This document shows, one piece after another, positions 13,418 through 20,211 of a DNA stretch of 20,239 bases. Where the stretch lies: NCBI GenBank assembly GCA_965370805.1, contig CBDUVZ010000053.1, forward strand, positions 1 through 20,239. Reading direction: 5' to 3'. Below the pieces are notes generated by a model that saw nothing but the letters and a program-made list of their open reading frames with translations, did no database searches and was not told the origin of the DNA. Source of the DNA: CBDUVZ01 sp965370805. GTDB lineage: Bacteria; Hydrothermota; Tepidihabitantia; Tepidihabitantales; Tepidihabitantaceae. The first letter of the stretch is position 1; each line of letters starts with the position of its first letter. Made by a program: the position numbers and the translations under genes.

Positions 13418-15940
13418 ATGTGGCTCGGACTGCTCCTTCTCCTGACCGGCGCCCTGACGCCTGAGCAGTCGCGTTCACTGGTTGAACGTTACAACGAAGT
13501 CCAGACCGCCGCGGGACAGCAGAATCACGCCCAGGCTGCCGCCGGCCTGGGGTCCCTTGTCCGGGACTACGGTTCGAGCGAATACGGTGACGAACTGAGG
13601 TTCGCACTGGCCGAGACCTACTTCAATCTCGGCCGGTACGAACGCGCCCTGAACGTATTCAAGCAGATTCTCGACCGCCCCCGCTATTCCTACATCAAAC
13701 CCGAAGCGATGTACGGCGTCGCCATATCGTCAATCATGCTCGGCCACTACCGGCAGGCAAGACTCACCCTCGAAGACCTTGCCAAGAAGCAGGGCTACGA
13801 TGAAGACGACCGGACCAACTTCGCCTTCGGGGTGTTGCACTACTTCCAGAAAGAGCCGGAGCAGGCCGTGGACAAACTCTCCGGCCTGGCAATGCCCGAA
13901 GCAACCTTCTACCTTGCGAAAAGCTACGCGGCTACCGGTCGCCCGCTGCCTGCACTGCTGGAATTCAAGAAGATTACCTCCACCGTGCCGAATACTCCGC
14001 TCGCGACGATGGCGCATTTCGCCGCCGGTGAAGCGCTGTTCGTGAACCGCGACTATGACGGGGCTCGGGCCAAGTTCCAGTTCTTCATCGACAACTTCCC
14101 CTATTCGCCGCTCGCGGACTACTCCCACTACTTCCTCGGCTGCGCCCTGCTTTCGCAGAAGCAGTACGCCGCTGCCGTCGACCACCTGATGCCGCTGACC
14201 CGACACAGCAACAACTTCCTCGCCGCCCACGCCAACTACTTCATCGGCTACTCCTGCATGGCCATGGGCAAAGCCCAGGAAGCGGTCGTGAGATTCCAGA
14301 AAGTGCGGGCCAACTACCCCAACACCAGGATTGCCAGCTTCGCCAACCTCGAACTGACTCAGGCGATGCTTGCCACTGCCGACACCGCGCAGACGCTCCT
14401 TTCAACGAGCCAGTTGGCCCAGATGTTCAAGACCGGAGACCTATCCGGGGTCGGCAACTACCTCTCCGGCGTCATCTTCTATCAGGCCGGCAACTGTTCC
14501 AGAGCCGCCCTGCAGTTCGAGCACATCCTCATCAACTACGCCGCAACCTCACTCCGGGAACCCGCGGCGGCGATGCTGCTGCTGTCGTTGAACAGCTCGG
14601 GCCAGTTTGAGAAATGCGTGGCCATCGGCGCGAGGTACGTCACTGACTACCCGGACAGCAGTTCCGACTGGCGCGCCAAGACGCTCTTCTTCCTTGCCGA
14701 CGGACTCTATCACTACGACAAGTACCACGAAGCGGACCGGTACTACCAACTCGCCTACACCCACCCGGTCAGTTCCGACATCGCTCCGTACGCCCGACTG
14801 GGCCGCTGCTTCTGCCTGTACCACCTGGGCCGGCTCAATGAAGCGGTCAGCGGGTTCAAGGGACTGGTCAACGCCAAGGCATCGGACACGCTCTACACCA
14901 TCAACGCCTACCTCGGGTACGGGTACAGCCTGTTCAATCAGGGCGAATACCTCAAGGCGCTCGACGTATTCGAGGCGATGGCCAATAGCTTCTCCGATGA
15001 TCCGCTGGCGGCCATTCCGGGGCACTTTTATTCGGGCTACTGCTACTACCAGCTCGAATACTTCGGTCAGGCGGTCGACGCCTGGACCATCCTGATGAAC
15101 AAGTTTCCCGAGGACAACCCGAAGGTCGCCGAGGCTGCGTTCCGCACCGGTGACACCTATTTCAAGGCGCTCGAATACGACAAGGCAATCGCCACTTTCG
15201 ATTTCGTCGTCGAACGCCATCCCTATTCCGATTTCGGCCCGCCTTCTCAGGCGCTCATCGCCCAGTGCCACTACAACCGCCGGCAGCACCTCGACGCGGT
15301 TCGGGAATACCAGAAGTTCCTTGACCTGTATCCATCCGACCCCCAGGGCCCGAGCGTCCGCAAGAGCTTGGAGATGAGCTACTATCTGGCCGGCAAAGAG
15401 GATTCGCTCGTGATGGAGGATTTCCTCAGGCGGTTCGCCCAGTCGGAGATGGCGGCCGAAGGACAGTACGGCAAGGGACACTCTCTCTTCGACGCCGGGA
15501 ACTACGAAGAAGCCGCAATCGAACTGCAGAAAGCCGTGGTCGGTTTCCCCGGATCGCCCGTGGCCGGAGACGCACAGCTCCTCACCGCGGAATCATATGC
15601 CCGGCTTGAGAAATGGGACGAAGCGGCTCGCGCCTACCAGAAGTTCCTCGACTACTTCCCGGAACACGAACAACAGGCCGGGGCGCTGTTCAACCAGGCC
15701 ATCGCTTACTTCAACCTGGGTGAGTACCAGGAAGCGCTGGGGTCGTTCCGGGTTGTGGTTGATAGTTTCCCCGACTCGGAATACGATGAGAGCGCCCGCG
15801 AGAACATCAGCATCTGTCAGAAACGACTGGGGGCCGGTGTCGTTGAAGAGAATCCCCTCGGCTCAACACCGGGAACCGGCGACGAGACTCCGCCACCGGA
15901 GGAAAAAGATATCCCGTCAACTGAAGGAGGACAGCAATGA
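13418..15940 (+). CDS. Large periplasmic TPR protein
   Basis: 840 residues. MWLGLLLLLTGALT is a short export signal without basic residues. Nearly the whole chain is TPR of the BamD/YbgF (CpoB) style, for example AETYFNLGRYERALNVFKQI, AFRTGDTYFKALEYDKAIAT and AIAYFNLGEYQEALGSFRVV. About 20 helical repeats would give a long superhelix. The last 30 residues are acidic and Pro-rich. In Tol-Pal systems a TPR protein (CpoB/YbgF) accompanies TolQRAB-Pal and coordinates envelope constriction with peptidoglycan synthesis; this protein lies directly before ExbB/TolQ but is about three times longer than CpoB. Four bases separate it from the previous stop, and the stop overlaps the next start (ATGA). 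Function in this organism is inferred from position. Confidence 0.85.
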   Translation: MWLGLLLLLTGALTPEQSRSLVERYNEVQTAAGQQNHAQAAAGLGSLVRDYGSSEYGDELRFALAETYFNLGRYERALNVFKQILDRPRYSYIKPEAMYGVAISSIMLGHYRQARLTLEDLAKKQGYDEDDRTNFAFGVLHYFQKEPEQAVDKLSGLAMPEATFYLAKSYAATGRPLPALLEFKKITSTVPNTPLATMAHFAAGEALFVNRDYDGARAKFQFFIDNFPYSPLADYSHYFLGCALLSQKQYAAAVDHLMPLTRHSNNFLAAHANYFIGYSCMAMGKAQEAVVRFQKVRANYPNTRIASFANLELTQAMLATADTAQTLLSTSQLAQMFKTGDLSGVGNYLSGVIFYQAGNCSRAALQFEHILINYAATSLREPAAAMLLLSLNSSGQFEKCVAIGARYVTDYPDSSSDWRAKTLFFLADGLYHYDKYHEADRYYQLAYTHPVSSDIAPYARLGRCFCLYHLGRLNEAVSGFKGLVNAKASDTLYTINAYLGYGYSLFNQGEYLKALDVFEAMANSFSDDPLAAIPGHFYSGYCYYQLEYFGQAVDAWTILMNKFPEDNPKVAEAAFRTGDTYFKALEYDKAIATFDFVVERHPYSDFGPPSQALIAQCHYNRRQHLDAVREYQKFLDLYPSDPQGPSVRKSLEMSYYLAGKEDSLVMEDFLRRFAQSEMAAEGQYGKGHSLFDAGNYEEAAIELQKAVVGFPGSPVAGDAQLLTAESYARLEKWDEAARAYQKFLDYFPEHEQQAGALFNQAIAYFNLGEYQEALGSFRVVVDSFPDSEYDESARENISICQKRLGAGVVEENPLGSTPGTGDETPPPEEKDIPSTEGGQQ
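15924..15930 (+). promoter_or_regulatory. Strong Shine-Dalgarno site for exbB
   Basis: AAGGAGG six bases before ATG 15937, inside the 3' end of the TPR gene. It is the best ribosome site in the window and suggests that the motor genes are translated more strongly than the genes before them. Confidence 0.8.
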
Positions 15941-16698
15941 TAATGGGTCAGTCCCTGATAGAGGTATTCAAAGGCAGCATCGTCATGGTCGTCCTGCTGG
16001 CCGCCTCGATTGCCGCGCTGGCACTCACGATCGAACGACTCTGGTACTTCTTCCGCAATCGCTTCAACCCGGCCAAAGCGATTATCGAACTGCGCCGCCT
16101 GCTCGGCAGCTCCGGTCCGTCCGAGGCCCTGAACTGGGCCAAAGGCATGAAGAACCCGCTCGGTCGCGTCTTCTCGGCAGCGCTTGAGAACCTCTCGCTG
16201 ACCGGTGACGAGCTATCTGACCTCCTTTACAGCATCGTCCTCGAAGAAAGGGTCCGCTACGAACGACTCCTCGGCGGACTGGGGACCCTGGCGAATGCCG
16301 CCACCCTGCTCGGACTGCTCGGAACGGTAGTCGGACTGATCCAGGCATTCGGCAACATCGCGGCCACCGGTTCCGGCGGTCCGGCGGTCGTATCGGGCGG
16401 CATTGCCCAGGCCCTGCTGACGACCGCCTTCGGACTCATTATCGGCATACCGACCCTGTTCTTCTACAATTACTTCTCCAAGAAAGCCGCGGACCAGTCG
16501 ATGATTCTTGAAAGCACGTCTGACCGGCTCATCGTCATGCTCGAACGGTTCAAACGGCGGACTCAACCCGGACCCGCAACCCAGGCCCCGCCCCGGCCGC
16601 CGACCGCCCGGACCCAGCCGGCTCCGACACCGACTCCGCCTGCAGCCCCGCCTCCCGAGCCTGAGCCGAAGCCCACCGACAGCGGGTGGGACTTCTGA
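15937..16698 (+). CDS. exbB: MotA/TolQ/ExbB proton-channel protein
   Basis: 253 residues. The family forms a pentameric inner-membrane channel around an ExbD/TolR dimer and turns proton flow into mechanical work. Three membrane helices are seen: about 14-34 (IVMVVLLAASIAALALTIER), 112-132 (NAATLLGLLGTVVGLIQAF) and 150-172 (GIAQALLTTAFGLIIGIPTL). TLLGLLGTVVGLI and the GIAQALLTTAFGL helix are the conserved core. The C-terminal 45 residues are a Pro/Thr/Ala-rich cytoplasmic tail not usual in ExbB. ATG 15937 overlaps the previous stop and has a strong ribosome site; ATG 15943 is a less likely start. The adjoining TonB gene favours ExbB over TolQ naming. Confidence 0.93.
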   Translation: MIMGQSLIEVFKGSIVMVVLLAASIAALALTIERLWYFFRNRFNPAKAIIELRRLLGSSGPSEALNWAKGMKNPLGRVFSAALENLSLTGDELSDLLYSIVLEERVRYERLLGGLGTLANAATLLGLLGTVVGLIQAFGNIAATGSGGPAVVSGGIAQALLTTAFGLIIGIPTLFFYNYFSKKAADQSMILESTSDRLIVMLERFKRRTQPGPATQAPPRPPTARTQPAPTPTPPAAPPPEPEPKPTDSGWDF

Positions 16699-17114
16699 TG
16701 CGACGCCGCGGTCGGTCCCGGAAACGCGAGAACGAATTGAACCTGACCTCACTGGTCGACATCGCGCTCTCACTCGTCATCGGATTCATCGTGTCGGTCC
16801 CGCTCTTCTTCGAAACGGGCATCTTCGTCTCGGCTCCGGGTGTCGCGCGGGCCGGCAAGCACGAAGAAGGCTCTGACATCAAAGCGAACATATTCATCAC
16901 TAACGACGGCCGGGTACTGCTGAACGAAGCCCAGGTCTCATACGAAAACCTCGCCGAACTGCTTCCCAAACTGCTTGCCCGCAGCGTCGAGCGGAAGGTC
17001 GTGGTTGCGTCGGGCGAATTCGTCAAGTATGATAGAGTAATGAAAGTGCTGGACATCGCCAAGCAGTCCGGCGCTGCCGACCTTGCACTGCTGCGGAAAA
17101 GGAAGGCCAAATGA
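16698..17114 (+). CDS. exbD: ExbD/TolR family protein with membrane aspartate
   Basis: 138 residues from ATG 16698, which overlaps the exbB stop (TGATG). A basic N-terminus (MRRRGRSRKRENELN) is followed by one membrane helix, LTSLVDIALSLVIGFIVSVP. Asp21 corresponds to the essential protonated Asp of ExbD/TolR. The periplasmic domain (about 45-138) has the family's beta-alpha fold, for example IKANIFITNDGRVLLNEAQV and FVKYDRVMKVLDIAKQSGA. It forms the rotor or plug of the motor together with ExbB and probably with the next gene product. An in-frame ATG at 16686 lies inside exbB and would add only four residues. Confidence 0.93.
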   Translation: MRRRGRSRKRENELNLTSLVDIALSLVIGFIVSVPLFFETGIFVSAPGVARAGKHEEGSDIKANIFITNDGRVLLNEAQVSYENLAELLPKLLARSVERKVVVASGEFVKYDRVMKVLDIAKQSGAADLALLRKRKAK

Positions 17115-17503
17115 AATCAGGGTCCATCGATATCCTCCCGATGGCCGCCGTCGGCCTGATTCTGGTACTGGCGATGATGGTCATCGCCCCGATGACCATG
17201 GCCCACAACAACACGCCGGTAACGGTTCCCCAGACGCACACCGCCGAACGCAAGCTCGAAAAAGACGCTACCGTCACTTTGACCGTTGACAAGCAACTGT
17301 TCCTGAATGACGAGCCGGTCGCGGACCTGACCGAACTCGAAAACCTGCTCGAAGTGGAACTCATCAACGATCCCTATATCCTGGTGATAATCCGGGCGGA
17401 CAAGGAGGTCTTCCACTCCGAAGTACTGGACCTCCTCGCGACAGCCCGGCGCGCCGGTGCCCTGCGCATCGCCTGCGCCACCAAGAAGCGAAACGAGAGT
17501 TGA
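17111..17503 (+). CDS. exbD: Second ExbD-like protein lacking the membrane aspartate
   Basis: 130 residues; the start overlaps the previous stop by four bases (ATGA) with GGAAGG upstream. One membrane helix (DILPMAAVGLILVLAMMVIA, 7-26) and a periplasmic ExbD-like domain (LTVDKQLFLNDEPVADLTEL, HSEVLDLLATARRAGALRIA). Aligning LPMAAVG with the usual TPLIDVV places Ala13 where the proton-carrying Asp belongs. Asp7 is present but sits at the membrane edge. A non-protonatable partner would make an asymmetric ExbD pair. It may alternatively be a structural subunit. The N-terminus also lacks the strong basic cluster of its neighbour. Confidence 0.85.
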   Translation: MKSGSIDILPMAAVGLILVLAMMVIAPMTMAHNNTPVTVPQTHTAERKLEKDATVTLTVDKQLFLNDEPVADLTELENLLEVELINDPYILVIIRADKEVFHSEVLDLLATARRAGALRIACATKKRNES

Positions 17504-17517
17504 CGATGGAGGAATGA

Positions 17518-18438
17518 ATGATGCCCGGACGCAGAGAGAACTCCCACTTCATTGACATCGCGGTCGTCTCGTCAATCGTCCTCCACGCCGGCATGCTCCT
17601 CCTCTTCGGCAGGGCCGGCCCCCAGCAGCACGAATACGCCGACCTCCATGAAGTGACTTTCATGGACGTCACCTACCGTCCGGAAGTGGCCAAAGTCCTG
17701 GCCAGAATCGCCCCCGGCGGCGGTGGTGCATCGAACCTGCCTGATGCCCCGGTTCCGACGTACGCCTCCGGCATTGCGGCCGACGAACTGTCGGCTATCG
17801 ACCTCGACGCGACCCTGGACCGCGACCCCTCCCAGGCGAAAATCGACCTTGACCGGTACGAACTCGACCGCGGCGAAGGCCTCGACGTCGTCCGGCTCGG
17901 CGGCAGCGGTTCGGACATGTCAACCGAAGAGATACTCTCCCAGCCCAGAGTGGCGCTTGCCCGCGGTCTGGGCCGCGACGGCAAGGCCGGTCCCGGCGGG
18001 CTGCGCGGCTACCCGGGAGTGAGAGCACCCGAAGCCCAGCTCAAGATCGAACACCGGGCGCTCGCCAAACCCGCAGCCAGACAGTTACCCCAGATGTCGA
18101 CTGAAGACCTGCCGAAAGTGACTACCGCGCCCAAAAAGGGCACCAACTTCATGATCGCCGGTCCGATCTCGCAGCGTACCATCACCAGGCGGGTGGTTCC
18201 CCGCTACCCGAAGTGGGCACTCGACCGCCGCGTCTCAGGCACGGTCGTGGTTCGACTCTGGGTCAACCCCAAAGGCCAGGTCAAAGGCACGCCGACAGTC
18301 GAATCCAGTTCCGGATACCCGGACCTGGACCAGGTAGTGGTCAATGCGCTCAAGGGATGGGAATTCGCCCCGCTCGGGTCCGACGTCAAGTCCGAAGACC
18401 AGTGGGGCACGATAACCTTCAAGTTCACACTCTCCTGA
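17518..18438 (+). CDS. tonB: TonB energy-transducing protein
   Basis: 306 residues. A single N-terminal membrane helix (FIDIAVVSSIVLHAGMLLLF, 11-30) should sit in the ExbB/ExbD complex. The linker (about 35-215) is rich in Asp, Gly, Leu and Ala, not in the Pro-Lys/Pro-Glu repeats of typical TonB. The C-terminal TonB domain (220-306) is clear: VVPRYPKWALDRRVSGTVVV, RLWVNPKGQVKGTPTVESSS and ALKGWEFAP. It should transmit force to outer-membrane partners by adding a beta-strand to a TonB box; no TonB-dependent receptor is in the window. GGAGG at 17508-17512 could serve ATG 17518 or 17521. The stop overlaps the next start (TGATG). Confidence 0.92.
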   Translation: MMPGRRENSHFIDIAVVSSIVLHAGMLLLFGRAGPQQHEYADLHEVTFMDVTYRPEVAKVLARIAPGGGGASNLPDAPVPTYASGIAADELSAIDLDATLDRDPSQAKIDLDRYELDRGEGLDVVRLGGSGSDMSTEEILSQPRVALARGLGRDGKAGPGGLRGYPGVRAPEAQLKIEHRALAKPAARQLPQMSTEDLPKVTTAPKKGTNFMIAGPISQRTITRRVVPRYPKWALDRRVSGTVVVRLWVNPKGQVKGTPTVESSSGYPDLDQVVVNALKGWEFAPLGSDVKSEDQWGTITFKFTLS

Positions 18439-19361
18439 TGTCAACGCTGCTACTCTGCCTGCTGCTCGCGCAAATCCCGGAACCGGACCTGGCCGCGCCC
18501 GAACCGGAGACAACCGCCGGCCGGCCGGTCGCCGAGACAACACCGTCGGGTGACGCCCACGGGTTAGGCGAAGAAGTCATCACCGGCCAGGTCAGAATCA
18601 GAATCGACGACCCCAAGTCCTACTTCACTCCGCAGATTGACCCGTTCACCCCGGTAAGCGACCTTCTGACTCCGGAGAGCTACGTATTCGACGACGCCCT
18701 CTACCGTTCGGTCGACTCGATGACGATTCCCGCACAGTTCATGCGCTCATCGTATCTCCGGGTCCCGATCACGAGGAACTTCATCTACGGCGACATCATG
18801 GTCTTCCTGCCCTCATTCGAGTCCCGGGTCGCTGTCTGGGAACTCGTCGTTTCCAACTCGCTCGGGGAAGCCGTCCGCCAGGTCAAACGCAAAGGCCAGC
18901 CGCCGTCAATCATCTCATGGGATGGCCGGACCGACGACGGCGAAGCGATTGTCACGGGTGAAATGTACAGCTTCACCTTCAACGCCTACGACGCCCAGGG
19001 CAACCAGACCCGGATACCGGGCGACCCTCAGCGCATCACCGGAATGGTGTACGAAGACGAAACCGAGTGGGTCGTATCGATTGCCGCGGACCAGATATTC
19101 ACCCCCGGCTCCATCTACCTCTGCGAAGACGCCGCTCCCCGCATCGACGAAGCGGTCAATATCGTCAAGGAAAGATACACCAAGGAAGTCGTCGTCTACG
19201 TCTACACCGAACAGGAAAAGCTCTCGACCGAACGGTGCGCGGTCATCAAAGAAGCGATCAGCAGCCGCATCGTCCTGCCCGAAGGCGCGCTCAAAATCGC
19301 ACCCCGCTTCATCCCCGGGCTCCAGCCCAAGTACTCCAAGATAGAAATCCACATCCTCTAG
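18438..19361 (+). CDS. Periplasmic protein with FlgD-like and degenerate OmpA-like domains
   Basis: 307 residues. MSTLLLCLLLAQIPEPDL is a short hydrophobic export signal; there is no lipobox Cys. Residues about 115-198 form a FlgD-type module (VAVWELVVSNSLGEAVRQVK, SWDGRTDDGEAIVTGEMYSF). Residues 215-307 resemble an OmpA/Pal peptidoglycan-binding fold: IFTPGSIYLCEDAAPRIDEA, then VVVYVYTEQEKLSTERCAVI, matching the GHTD...NxxLSxxRA core in outline. The usual TD is TE and the loop before LS is shortened, so binding to peptidoglycan is uncertain; Arg266 is kept. Last gene of the operon, in the position Pal holds in Tol-Pal clusters. Probable role: anchor or force receiver between TonB and the cell wall or outer membrane. 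Confidence 0.8.
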   Translation: MSTLLLCLLLAQIPEPDLAAPEPETTAGRPVAETTPSGDAHGLGEEVITGQVRIRIDDPKSYFTPQIDPFTPVSDLLTPESYVFDDALYRSVDSMTIPAQFMRSSYLRVPITRNFIYGDIMVFLPSFESRVAVWELVVSNSLGEAVRQVKRKGQPPSIISWDGRTDDGEAIVTGEMYSFTFNAYDAQGNQTRIPGDPQRITGMVYEDETEWVVSIAADQIFTPGSIYLCEDAAPRIDEAVNIVKERYTKEVVVYVYTEQEKLSTERCAVIKEAISSRIVLPEGALKIAPRFIPGLQPKYSKIEIHIL

Positions 19362-19467
19362 CCCGGCCCGCCGCTTTCGGTCCGCAGCCTGCACTCCGAC
19401 ATTCAACCGCCACTTCCGGCCTGCGCTCGCCATGGCAATCTCATCCGTTCCCTCCACGCTTGAAACT

Positions 19468-19500
19468 GCCGCGGACATGGCAGCTCTGTGCCACCGCGGC
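19468..19500. repeat. Nested perfect hairpin
   Basis: GCCGCGG (19468-19474) pairs with CCGCGGC (19494-19500), and inside it TGGCA (19478-19482) pairs with TGCCA (19489-19493) around GCTCTG. The core GCAGCTCTG recurs in the hairpin at 20125-20143 on the other strand, suggesting one repeat family. Confidence 0.65.
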
Positions 19501-19514
19501 AATCTTCCCCCATG

Positions 19515-19566
19515 TGGAGTGCAACAAAACCGTTGTTGCATGCAATGTCGGTGACATTGCACTCCA
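19515..19566. repeat. 52-base sequence able to form a perfect three-way junction
   Basis: Outer stem TGGAGT (19515-19520) with ACTCCA (19561-19566). First arm GCAACAA (19521-19527) with TTGTTGC (19533-19539), loop AACCG. Second arm GCAATGTC (19542-19549) with GACATTGC (19553-19560), loop GGT. All pairs are Watson-Crick and only two bases (19540-19541) are unpaired at the junction. Confidence 0.75.
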
Positions 19567-19630
19567 AAATCAGACTGCAATCCACAATCCAAAATCTCAA
19601 ATCAACAATCCGCCCTCTTGGCGGCTATCT

Positions 19631-19711
19631 CAATTCCGAATGCCGAGTGTCGAATGACGAATTCGGATTTCCGCCCTCATCTGTGTCCATCCGTGTTCAT
19701 CTGTGGTTTAC
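19631..19711 (-). repeat. Dispersed intergenic repeat, copy B (inverted to copy A)
   Basis: Read on the minus strand it gives CCACAGATGAACACGGATGG, ACACAGATGAG, then TCCGAATTCG and ATTCGACACTCGG blocks in the same order as 5607-5689. The two copies are about 14 kb apart in opposite orientation. Confidence 0.8.
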
Positions 19712-19827
19712 TTCCTCTTGGTGCCTTGGTGTTTAATCCGCTCCGACCTGCAACACGCAAAACCGGCCGAATATCACACCCGAAATCCACTTTTGACCTA
19801 CCCCCGGGAACGCCCCCTGTCATGGCC

Positions 19828-20067
19828 AACTGCGTCGCCAACTACGTCGCCAATCACGTCGCCAACTACGTCGCCAACCACGTCGCCAATCACGTCGCCA
19901 ATCGCGTCGCCAACCACGTCGCCAACCACGTCGCCAACTGCGTCGCCAACTGCGTCGCCAATCGCGTCGCCAACCACGTCGCCAACCACGTCGCCAATCA
20001 CGTCGCCAATCACGTCGCCAATCACGTCGCCAAGTTCGTCGTCGGAAACGTCACGACTCACGTCTTC
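19828..20067. repeat. 12-base tandem repeat (minisatellite)
   Basis: Seventeen intact 12-base units AAYYRCGTCGCC (19828-20031) and three decayed units to 20067. Only positions 3, 4 and 5 vary, always by transition, giving five unit types (CTG, CTA, TCA, CCA, TCG at 3-5). The minus strand reads as a Gly-Asp-Val/Ala-Val/Ile tetrapeptide, the plus strand as Val-Ala-Asn-X with X being Cys, Tyr, His or Arg. A minus-strand frame (GTG 20157 to stop 19798) is open across it, but there is no ribosome site or recognisable domain. Confidence 0.9.
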
Positions 20068-20124
20068 GGCTTCACGCAGAGCCATACCCGTGCAGCCGCC
20101 CACAAACCCGCCGGGCCTTGGACC

Positions 20125-20211
20125 GCGGCAGCAGAGCTGCCGCTTTGGAGTTTTCACTTTGAATGCCCGAAGCGACGCTTCAGAAAGGAAAAGCGGGAGC
20201 TTCGCGCCCGC
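20125..20211. repeat. Cluster of three short hairpins
   Basis: GCGGCAGC/GCTGCCGC with loop AGA (20125-20143); GAAGC/GCTTC with loop GAC (20169-20181); GCGGGAGC/GCGCCCGC with loop TTC and one mismatch (20193-20211). Such consecutive hairpins recall REP-like intergenic elements. No T-run follows. Confidence 0.65.

Noticed and set aside
19828..20067. CRISPR array
   Set aside because: The repeat is continuous with a 12-base period; there are no spacers and no cas genes.
19798..20157. 119-codon minus-strand frame with Gly-Asp-Val-Val repeats as a gene
   Set aside because: GTG start inside a hairpin repeat, no ribosome site or promoter; kept only as an open question under the minisatellite finding.
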